Source of the DNA: Lysobacter sp. S4-A87 | Lineage (GTDB): Bacteria > Pseudomonadota > Gammaproteobacteria > Xanthomonadales > Xanthomonadaceae | Assembly (NCBI RefSeq): GCF_022637455.1 | Contig: NZ_CP093341.1 | Location: forward strand, 1,302,001 to 1,366,000 | Direction of reading: 5' to 3' | Length of the DNA stretch: 64,000 nucleotides | Shown here: piece by piece, positions 17,596 through 25,023 of the stretch | Position numbering within the stretch: position 1 is the first letter of the stretch | Layout: each line of letters opens with the position of its first letter | Notes under the pieces: model-generated | Database searches by the model: none | What the model saw: only the letters and a program-made list of their open reading frames with translations | What the model was told of the DNA's origin: nothing | Made by a program: the position numbers and the translations under genes

Positions 17596-18716
17596 TGCGC
17601 GCCTGCTGCCTGAGTGGCCTGAGGAAACAACACTGGATTGAAGGGGTAGCGGCTCAGGAAGTCGTACAAGATCTTCTTAAAGTATGCCTTGTTCTCGTCC
17701 AGCATTTGCTGAGGCTCAAACAGCGAATAGTTTCCGTGACTCAGAATGTTGATCAGGCGCGCATGCAGGATGCCGTCCAGATCATCATCCTCCTGCTTGA
17801 TGCATGCAGAGAAGTTCTTATGGCCGTGAAAGCTTGCCGTCTTTTCCAAGATGGCGCGGAGCATGTTGAAGTGATGAGTGAACAGTCGATCCTCCTGCGC
17901 CGCTTGGTACAGTTCTGCCAGAGCGGCCACATGATGAAAGAACGGCGTGTCACCCATTTCCTCACGCAGTAGATGGCTATCGCCTGCGGAGTTCTTGCTC
18001 ACAAAGTACTTGCGGGAGTTTCCGAGCTCGTTACACAACACATTGTAGAACAACGTGTGATGCGTCGAGATCACCGTCTTAAGATTACTCCCCGGCCGCT
18101 TGAGTAGCTGCGCCAAGTGGTTCCCAACGGCGATCGCGTTGTGCTCATCCAGGGACGAAATCGGGTCATCGATGTAGACGTACTTCACCCATGCATAAGA
18201 CTCCGCGCCGTCAAGAGCCAACTGTACGATTGTCAGAAATAGACACCAGACAAAGATGTTCTCCTCGCCGCGCGAAACCTTGATGTTGTCGATGACCTGT
18301 CCGCCAACCGTGCGAGAGAAGCGTACTGACCACTCGCGCGTATCTATTCGGAAATCGAAGTCCGCGTAGCGCTGCAAGAGCGGCCGGATGCGGTTGTCCA
18401 TCTCGAGTTCAAACACACCCTGAAAGAACCGCGAGTTCATGTTGAGCAGCAATCTGCGGTCACTGTCGCCGTCTAAGTCGTTATCCCAGTGAAAGAGGTC
18501 TTCGGTGAATGCGTTGAAGTAGAGCGTGTCTCGAACCGCATCGCCACCCTCGCCTCTAGTCTGTTCTTGACCTCTGATGTCCTTGAAGGCCATTGAGAGC
18601 CGCGTCTTTCCGGTGCCGTTGTACGCATAGAGCAAGACAGTCTTCTTATTCTCCAACACCAGTCGCAAATGCGCCGCCAAAGCAGGCAGCTCGGAGAAGA
18701 GCTCACCCGGCCTCAT
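17592..18716 (-). CDS. PrrC-like ATPase, candidate anticodon nuclease
   Basis: A 374-residue ABC-like (AAA_13/PrrC-type) ATPase embedded between hsdS and hsdM. Walker A YNGTGKT is at residues 32-38, the signature-like SRGEEN at 148-153, Walker B plus D-loop YIDDPISSLDE at 181-191, and the H-loop STHH at 217-220. In the C-terminal domain Arg287 and Glu291 (LRAILEK) and His327 (LSHGNYS) have the order of the R-x3-E...H triad described for E. coli PrrC. PrrC cleaves tRNA-Lys when a type I R-M system is disabled by phage. Length is close to PrrC (about 396). Both ends overlap neighbours by 4 bases, so synthesis is coupled to HsdS and HsdM. Nuclease activity and target are inference. Confidence 0.78.
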   Translation of the reverse strand: MRPGELFSELPALAAHLRLVLENKKTVLLYAYNGTGKTRLSMAFKDIRGQEQTRGEGGDAVRDTLYFNAFTEDLFHWDNDLDGDSDRRLLLNMNSRFFQGVFELEMDNRIRPLLQRYADFDFRIDTREWSVRFSRTVGGQVIDNIKVSRGEENIFVWCLFLTIVQLALDGAESYAWVKYVYIDDPISSLDEHNAIAVGNHLAQLLKRPGSNLKTVISTHHTLFYNVLCNELGNSRKYFVSKNSAGDSHLLREEMGDTPFFHHVAALAELYQAAQEDRLFTHHFNMLRAILEKTASFHGHKNFSACIKQEDDDLDGILHARLINILSHGNYSLFEPQQMLDENKAYFKKILYDFLSRYPFNPVLFPQATQAAGAQ

Positions 18717-19996
18717 GCTGACTGATCCTCCAGCACCGGGAAGAGCTCCTGCATCAAACCCCTCTTGTGACGCTTGAGTAGATCTATCTTCTGTTCCTGC
18801 GCAGTGATTAGATCATCGATGGACGAGATACACTCGCCGATCCTCCTTTGCTCCTCAAAAGAAGGAAGAACCGCAGAGAACGTACGAAGGACATTCAGGT
18901 AGAGCCTAGTCCTGGTGCCGCCCTTCTTCTGCGCGAGGGCAAACTTGCTGAACTGCTTTCCATCGTTGAGCAGGTATTTGAGGAAGCCTGGATGCAGGCC
19001 ATCCACAGAGAAAACGGGGTACTCTTTGCTCACTGCAATTCTTTGACCCGTGTTGTTTATGTTGAACTTGAAGGCTCCATCGTCGCTCATGTGTCGATAG
19101 ACAAAGTACCCTTCCGGGACCACCCCGTACTGCCCGTCATTCGCAACCTCTCGGTTGTCGTAGTAGTCCTTTTGGCGCTGCAATCCCGTCCTTGAAGAAC
19201 TGTAGATCGGCAACTCTGTGCTTGCCGAAACCCGCTCGGAGTATTCCTTCAGGAAAGGATCCAAGTCAGCAGGCTTCCACTCTCCAAGGCCGAGGAACTG
19301 AGGGAATCGAAGATTTGGCAAGGATTCGCCATCAGCAGGTAGCAGCTGTTGCGTCAATGCCTTCTTGTGTACCTTGAGGCTGCGAAGCTTTCCTGCCTCA
19401 GCCGCGATTCGCTCATCGAACGTCGTCAAGCAATCGGCAACTCTATGCTGCTCGTCTAGCTTTGGCGCCACGACGCTGCCGCTTAGGACAACAGCGTTGT
19501 TCACCTTCATGTCGTTCTTCGCCCCTTTCTTTACCAGGGGTTGTAGATAGGCATTCAGGCAGTGGTCGCGCGAGAAGTAGTGATCGAAGTACGAAGCGTG
19601 CGCGTCGTCGTTGGGGCGGTAGACGGCATATAGAGTCGAGACGATTCCTGCCTTCCCCTTGTTCTCTTTAATGATTCCGAACGGATTTCGCTTTAGCGGG
19701 CTCTTGGTGTAAACAAGATCGCCAGTCTCTACGACGCGATAATCCTTTACGCTAACGCCAGCGTAGGAACGACCCAGGTGCTCTATTTGGTTGACGCATC
19801 CAAGCTCGCCTGAAACAGACAGCACATCCTGTGCCGTGTATCTGAGGTCTCTATTTCGTTGCTTGATCTCGACTAGAAAGCCACTCAGTTTCTCTACTTG
19901 CCAGGCATCAGCGTTCTGAAATTTCGGGAACCGAATTCGCGGTACCAGCGACCGCTTCTTTTCGTTCCTTTCGATGCTCTTATTGCTCATATGCAT
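18713..19996 (-). CDS. hsdS: Type I restriction-modification system, specificity subunit
   Basis: A 427-residue DNA-recognition subunit with the two-TRD layout. The first target-recognition domain spans about residues 18-190, followed by a helical spacer ending LRSLKVHKKALTQQLLP. The second spans about 225-395 and ends with the parallel spacer LLKRHKRGLMQELFP. The two spacers' similarity is the internal repeat expected of HsdS. AGGG lies 4 bases upstream of the ATG at 19996 and 10 bases upstream of that at 19990; either could be used. The start overlaps the hsdR end by 17 bases. The recognition sequence cannot be derived here. Confidence 0.94.
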   Translation of the reverse strand: MHMSNKSIERNEKKRSLVPRIRFPKFQNADAWQVEKLSGFLVEIKQRNRDLRYTAQDVLSVSGELGCVNQIEHLGRSYAGVSVKDYRVVETGDLVYTKSPLKRNPFGIIKENKGKAGIVSTLYAVYRPNDDAHASYFDHYFSRDHCLNAYLQPLVKKGAKNDMKVNNAVVLSGSVVAPKLDEQHRVADCLTTFDERIAAEAGKLRSLKVHKKALTQQLLPADGESLPNLRFPQFLGLGEWKPADLDPFLKEYSERVSASTELPIYSSSRTGLQRQKDYYDNREVANDGQYGVVPEGYFVYRHMSDDGAFKFNINNTGQRIAVSKEYPVFSVDGLHPGFLKYLLNDGKQFSKFALAQKKGGTRTRLYLNVLRTFSAVLPSFEEQRRIGECISSIDDLITAQEQKIDLLKRHKRGLMQELFPVLEDQSA

Positions 19997-22952
19997 TCAA
20001 CCCTGAGATCTCCCGCCCTTGGGCGAGCTTGTGCAGCAATGGCGTAAGGACCTCCACCAGAGCCAGCTCCTTCTGGGTGCGCTGCTTCCAACCCAAACCC
20101 AGTGGCGCCATCAGCTCACTCAAAGCCTCGCCGTCGAAGATACGGCGGCGCAGCACCTCATCCACAAACGCTTGGAGCGCGTCCGCCGCAAGACCGTACT
20201 TGCTCGCAATGTCAGCCAGTTCCCTGACCTTCTTCTCCGCCTTGAAGCATTCGTAACCGTCGCGAATTTGTGCTTCATCCAGCGCCTCACCTACTGGCAG
20301 ACCACGGATGTACTCGGCAATGTCCTCGCGCTCATTGATGAACTTTGCATCGGACTGAATCAAGCCAATGAGTTGCTCACGGTTGAGAGTTAGCTTCCCG
20401 GGCGCCTGCTGCGTCATCCGAGCGATCAGCCCCATGATGTAGTCGTAGTCGATGACAGCAGATGCAAAAAGCACAAACTCAAAATCCAGTTGCTGGACCT
20501 CGGGTGGCGCTTGGTCGCCCTGTTTGTCCTGCTGCTCTTTTAGCTGCTTGGCGGTCTCTAGATAGGCACTTTTGAATCCCTGAAGTTGATCTTGAGACGC
20601 AATCTTGCTGATCTGTGACCGTTGCTCGTCACTCAGATCCGTGTATTGATCTAGCTGCGTCTTGAGGCGCTGCACTTCCTTGAACAAGTTGACGAACTGG
20701 CTCCGAGCAGCATCCCCCTTGAGGTTGACCACTTCTTCCGGTGAGTTGGACAAACCCTGGGACTGCATGAAGGCGGCCAGCTTCTGTGTTGACACTTGCA
20801 GGTTGTCGATCACCCTGGGAGCTGGGTCCACCAACCATATCTCACGTGGGTTGTCGATCTTCTCGCCGGAGAAGAGCGCAATTGCCTCCTCCACTGGCTT
20901 CTGCTGCTGGCGAAAGTCGAGGATGTTGCCGTAAGGCTTGCTATCGTTCAGCACGCGGTTGGTCCGGGAGAATGCCTGGATCAGACCGTGATACTTGAGG
21001 TTCTTGTCGACGTACAGAGTGTTCAAGTACTTGGAGTCGAAGCCGGTCAGCAGCATGTCTACCACGATGGTGATGTCGATCTTCTGCGCGTGGGACAGGT
21101 CAGTGTTGGGGTATTGCTGATCTTTGATGCGCTTCTGCACGTCCTGGTAGTACAGGTCGAACTCGCTGATGCGGTGATTAGCACCGAACCTGGTGTTGTA
21201 GTCACCAATAATTCGAGCAAGCGCGGCCTTCTTACCTTCTGGGTCTTCTCGGTTATCTGCCTTTTCTTGCGGCAGGTCTTCCTGAATTTGCTGCACGTCC
21301 TTGTCGCCCTCTGCGGGCGGGGAGAATACGCAAGCAATATTTAGCGGCTGAAACGAGTCGTCCTCAGCTTGCCTCTTGTCCTGGATGGTATTGAACGCCT
21401 CGAAATATTCAATGGCTTCGTTGATGCTGGCAGTGGCAAGCACGCCGTTGAACTTTCGTCCGTTTGTAGCGGCGTCATGCTTGGTAAGGATCGTTTCGAT
21501 GACCTTGGCCTTCGCCAAGCCTTCGCCTGGCTTGGGGGGGTTCTTACCCTCTGGCTTGAAGTAGTCCACGTGAAAGCGCAAGACGTTGCGATCTTCAATT
21601 GCGTGGGTGATGGTGTACTGGTGCAGACAGCGTTGGAACAGGTCGTCCGTTGTTCGGAAGCTGGCCTGTTGGCCTTCGATCTGTTGGTAGCTTGCGTTAC
21701 GCTCGAAAATTGGCGTACCGGTAAAACCGAACAGTTGGGCGTTAGGGAAAAACTCCTTGATAGCCCTGTGGTTTTCACCGAACTGCGAGCGGTGGCACTC
21801 GTCAAAGATGAATACCATCCTCTGCTTACGCAGGGCGTCGAGACGCTCCTTGTAGTTGCGCCTGTTGGTGCCGTCTAGCGCCAACCCCAGCTTCTGGATG
21901 GTCGTCACGATTACTTTGTCCGACTTGTCGTCGGATAACAGGCGTCGCACCAGCGTTTCGGTGTTTGTGTTTTCTTCAACGCAGCCCTCCTGAAAGCGGT
22001 TGAACTCCTCCCGCGTCTGGCGATCAAGATCTTTTCGATCCACCACGAATAGGCATTTGTCGACCTCTGGATTGTCCTTCAGCAGCGTGGAGGCCTTGAA
22101 CGAAGTGAGCGTCTTCCCACTGCCGGTGGTGTGCCATATGTAACCGTTGCCGCAGTTCTGATGAATGCAGTCCACGATAGCTTTGACAGCATAGATTTGG
22201 TAAGGCCGCATCATCAGCAGCTTTTGCTCGCTCGCTACCAGGACCATGTAACGGCTAATCATCTGTCCTAGCGTGCATTTGGCGAGGAACTTGTCGGCAA
22301 AGCCGTCCAAGTGTGTGATCTTCTTGTTGTCCTCGCTCGCAAACTGGTAGACAGGCAAGAAGCGCTCTTCCGCATTGAAGCTGAAATGGCGAGCGTTGTT
22401 GTTTGCGAAGTACCAGGTATCGGTACGGTTGCTGACAATGAAGAGCTGGACGAAGCAAAGCAACGTCTTGCCGTAGCCGGTGCCTGGATCGCTCTTATAG
22501 TCAATGATCTGCTGCATAGCCCTGCGCGGGCTGACGGCCAGGGTTTTCAGCTCGATCTGCACGACGGGCACACCGTTGATTAGCAGTATCACGTCGTAAC
22601 GGTGATGACTGTAGTCGGTGTTGATGCGCAACTGATTGACAACCTCGAAGTGGTTCTTACACCAGTCCCGGATATTGACCAGCGTGAAGTTGAGTGGCGT
22701 GCCGTCGTCGCGCTCGAAGCTGTTGATACTACGAAGCGTCTGGGCCGAGTTGTAAACGTCAGGCGTGATCACGCTATCTAGAAGGCGCTGGAACTCGCTA
22801 TCAGTAAGGTGAACACGATTGAGTTCCTCGAACTTCTCGCGGAAGTTCCTTTCCAGCGCAGCACGGTCCCGGATGTCAGGACGAAGTGTGTACTTGAGAT
22901 CGCTAAGCTTGGCGATTAGGTCCAGCTCAATTTGGCTTTCTGTGGTATTCAT
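19980..22952 (-). CDS. hsdR: Type I restriction-modification system, endonuclease subunit
   Basis: A 990-residue motor-nuclease that translocates DNA and cuts it away from the unmethylated site. The N-terminal PD-(D/E)xK nuclease has Asp120, Glu134 and Lys136 (in VVQIELK). The helicase core carries Walker A TTGSGKT at 275-281 and the DEAD-box variant DECH at 384-387, with VTTIQK and GFTGTP as following motifs. The C-terminal HsdM-binding region is complete. It is the first gene of the four-gene operon; about 290 bases upstream to the next gene should hold the promoter. Length is as expected for the IC-like class. Confidence 0.96.
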   Translation of the reverse strand: MNTTESQIELDLIAKLSDLKYTLRPDIRDRAALERNFREKFEELNRVHLTDSEFQRLLDSVITPDVYNSAQTLRSINSFERDDGTPLNFTLVNIRDWCKNHFEVVNQLRINTDYSHHRYDVILLINGVPVVQIELKTLAVSPRRAMQQIIDYKSDPGTGYGKTLLCFVQLFIVSNRTDTWYFANNNARHFSFNAEERFLPVYQFASEDNKKITHLDGFADKFLAKCTLGQMISRYMVLVASEQKLLMMRPYQIYAVKAIVDCIHQNCGNGYIWHTTGSGKTLTSFKASTLLKDNPEVDKCLFVVDRKDLDRQTREEFNRFQEGCVEENTNTETLVRRLLSDDKSDKVIVTTIQKLGLALDGTNRRNYKERLDALRKQRMVFIFDECHRSQFGENHRAIKEFFPNAQLFGFTGTPIFERNASYQQIEGQQASFRTTDDLFQRCLHQYTITHAIEDRNVLRFHVDYFKPEGKNPPKPGEGLAKAKVIETILTKHDAATNGRKFNGVLATASINEAIEYFEAFNTIQDKRQAEDDSFQPLNIACVFSPPAEGDKDVQQIQEDLPQEKADNREDPEGKKAALARIIGDYNTRFGANHRISEFDLYYQDVQKRIKDQQYPNTDLSHAQKIDITIVVDMLLTGFDSKYLNTLYVDKNLKYHGLIQAFSRTNRVLNDSKPYGNILDFRQQQKPVEEAIALFSGEKIDNPREIWLVDPAPRVIDNLQVSTQKLAAFMQSQGLSNSPEEVVNLKGDAARSQFVNLFKEVQRLKTQLDQYTDLSDEQRSQISKIASQDQLQGFKSAYLETAKQLKEQQDKQGDQAPPEVQQLDFEFVLFASAVIDYDYIMGLIARMTQQAPGKLTLNREQLIGLIQSDAKFINEREDIAEYIRGLPVGEALDEAQIRDGYECFKAEKKVRELADIASKYGLAADALQAFVDEVLRRRIFDGEALSELMAPLGLGWKQRTQKELALVEVLTPLLHKLAQGREISGLNAYEQ

Positions 22953-23244
22953 TTATTGGCTTCTGCTGCCGTTGGCTTAGCGTTATCGTGCTGTGGTCCA
23001 GATATCTGGGTTGGTCATACTCGCCCGCTGCTGAGCGCTCGAGGGATGATCAGGTTCGGACGCAGATCACCCCACTCGTAGCTCAGCTAGCGGGCCAGCG
23101 GGCGTTGGCACCCATATCAATCACACTGCCCCATCGCCGGCCTCGTCCAATCTAACTCGTCGCGCATGCTCCTTGCCGGCCGCCAGAATAAGCCTTCAGG
23201 CGATCGCGCAGCAAAGCATTGCCCCTGCGGCGACGACACCCGCA

Positions 23245-24126
23245 TCAGTGCAGCGGCGGGCTTAGGGAGTCGAGCGCATCTAGCGCGCGCAGCAGCGTCG
23301 CCATCCCCTGCGCGGCGTACTCGTCGGTGACCGCCGCCTGCCACTGCGCCCGGTCCCGCGCCTGCCGCTCTCGTCGCTGCTGCCAGACCGCGGCATCGCC
23401 CAGTTCGGCGCCGACCAGCACGGCGGCGTTGTCGACGCACAACACCAGCACCTGCCCGGCGAGCCACGCCTCCACCGCCGCCCGCAGTTGCTCGTCGCTG
23501 CGACCTAGCAGCCCGGCAGCGCGAGCGACCTGCAGCAGGCTCAGCAGCGGCGCCTGACGCGTCAGGAACGTCGCAGCGGACTCGCCGGTCTCGATCGCCT
23601 GGTGCACGACTTCGCTGAGCGTGTCAGCGTACCAGCGCAGCCAAGGCGGCGGCGGCGGCCGCATGAGGCTGTCCAGCCACGCGCGGACCGACTCTTGGCC
23701 GCCCTGCTGCAGCGGCAGGGCGACACCGCCCACGTCCACCTGACACTGGTCGCTGTCGGGGTCGGGGTCGGGGCGCACCCGCAGCTGCTGACCGTCGACG
23801 GTGCGCACCCATGCCACGACTGCATCGTCGCTCAGCGTCCAGCGCCAGTCGCTGTCCGCCCGGTCGGGCGCCAGTCGCAGCAGTGCCGTCGGTGTGGCGG
23901 CGAGGCGATCGGCGAGGCGGTCGAGCTGGCGCCGCGCGTCCTCCTGTGTGCCGCCAGGCTGCGCGGCCAGCATCGGCAGGGGGCCGTTGTGGACACGCAG
24001 TACACCGCCGTCGCGCAATGGCAGCACGCTGGCGTGTATGCCGTTCAACGGGTGGTCCGGTGGGCGGGCGTAGGCAGCGGCGTGACCGTCGTCCAGAGTC
24101 ACGCGGGACCAATGCAGGTAGCTCAT
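23245..24126 (-). CDS. Unknown element protein, 293 residues
   Basis: A 293-residue soluble protein, rich in Ala, Leu, Arg and Asp, with no family recognised. The first half is beta/alpha mixed (LHWSRVTLDDGHAAAYARP, then RWTLSDDAVVAWVRTVDGQQ). A Pro run near residues 183-187 separates it from a helical C-terminal half. The start at 24126 has GAGGAG 9 bases upstream. Composition matches the GC-rich replication module rather than the cargo, so it probably belongs to the element backbone. It follows the 95-residue gene by 59 bases on the same strand and may be cotranscribed. Confidence 0.65.
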   Translation of the reverse strand: MSYLHWSRVTLDDGHAAAYARPPDHPLNGIHASVLPLRDGGVLRVHNGPLPMLAAQPGGTQEDARRQLDRLADRLAATPTALLRLAPDRADSDWRWTLSDDAVVAWVRTVDGQQLRVRPDPDPDSDQCQVDVGGVALPLQQGGQESVRAWLDSLMRPPPPPWLRWYADTLSEVVHQAIETGESAATFLTRQAPLLSLLQVARAAGLLGRSDEQLRAAVEAWLAGQVLVLCVDNAAVLVGAELGDAAVWQQRRERQARDRAQWQAAVTDEYAAQGMATLLRALDALDSLSPPLH

Positions 24127-24185
24127 GATCGGGTTCTCCTCGATGGGGTGCACAGGCAGCGCCGGGAGTAGATGGACCTGCCAGA

Positions 24186-24473
24186 TTAGCCGTGGCGCTC
24201 CAGCTCCTCCGGGGTCAGCGCCTCAAACGGTGAGTGCCACAGCCAGATCCCGCCCGGCAGGCGCCGAGTCGGGTACCAGCCCTGCCGCAACAGCAGCGGC
24301 GGCAGTGCCACCTGCCTGATGCCGGTCGCGCGGGCTATCTCCCGAACGGTCATGGGGTCGTCCCAGCCCAGCTGCCCCCAGCGATCGCCGTGCTGGGGCA
24401 GGGAGTCAGCCCACGCGTACAGGCGATCGAATTCGGACAGCTTCGGCTTGGGCACCAGTTTGAGCACGGTCAT
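24186..24473 (-). CDS. Small unknown element protein
   Basis: A 95-residue protein beginning MTVLKLVPKPKLSEFDRLY, with a central winged-helix-like stretch (MTVREIARATGIRQVALPPLLLRQGW, about residues 41-66) and an acidic C-terminus. This could be a small DNA-binding regulator, since it is encoded immediately next to the repeat-rich region at 24574-24976. GAGG 7 bases before the ATG supports the start. No family is recognised with certainty. Confidence 0.6.
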   Translation of the reverse strand: MTVLKLVPKPKLSEFDRLYAWADSLPQHGDRWGQLGWDDPMTVREIARATGIRQVALPPLLLRQGWYPTRRLPGGIWLWHSPFEALTPEELERHG

Positions 24474-24573
24474 GGGTCAGCCTCGGGGATGGGGTGATGG
24501 TGCGCCGATCGGCCGCGCGCGGCGACAGGGCCTCGCCCGTGCGGGCAGGGGCGTGCCACACGGTGCGCGGGGC

Positions 24574-24706
24574 GCGCGTGTACGCCGATCATTTTGGAGG
24601 GCCTGGGCAGCGTCACTGCGATCATCTGGCAGAAGAGTTGGTGTGTGATGGGGAAATCGCTTGAACGTCGATAATTTTGGGGGCTGGGGCAACTCGCTTG
24701 TACGCT
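24574..24706 (+). repeat. Repeats of a TCGCTTGTACGCT-type operator motif
   Basis: Three related copies lie at 24574-24601, 24657-24685 and 24694-24706. The first two also share GAT(A/C)ATTTTGG after the core. An exact 13-base copy of the third occurs at 28753-28765, upstream of the helix-turn-helix gene. Placement before two element transcription units suggests operators of one regulator; this is inference. Confidence 0.6.
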
Positions 24707-24744
24707 GGCTTTTCTAAGCGGCGTGCGTGCTGTTCACTGCTACT

Positions 24745-24976
24745 GGCACGCAAACGGCACGCGGTCCGTCCAGCAAGGGCTGCAGAGGAATTTGTGTAAT
24801 TGCGTGCCGTTGCGTGCCGATTTTCCTATTCCCCACACTCCTTCCCTTATCTCCTGGATATAGGGGAAGAACGGCTGCAACGGCACGCAACTTGCTGGAA
24901 GCCTTGCTACATAGGGCTTTGAGCTGCGTGCCGTTCGTTCGAGCAAACGGCACGCAACAGCACGCAACGGCACGCA
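24745..24976. repeat. Iteron cluster, candidate replication origin
   Basis: About eight copies of GGCACGC(A) occur in both orientations: starts at 24745, 24756, 24882, 24949 and 24969 on plus, and 24801, 24811 and 24925 on minus, plus a variant AGCACGCA at 24959. Neighbouring copies are 10-11 bases apart, one helical turn. The cluster lies in the 550-base non-coding stretch 24474-25023, directly after the primase-helicase gene, and contains AT-richer stretches between copies. This is the architecture of iteron-controlled origins, for example that of satellite P4 beside its alpha gene. Confidence 0.75.
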
Positions 24977-25023
24977 CTTCCGCCGACTCACGTGTACATC
25001 GATCCTACAAGGCAGTTGGTTGC

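Noticed and set aside
24745-24976. CRISPR array
   Set aside because: The repeated unit is only 8 bases, occurs in both orientations and has irregular spacing. No repeat-spacer regularity and no cas gene.
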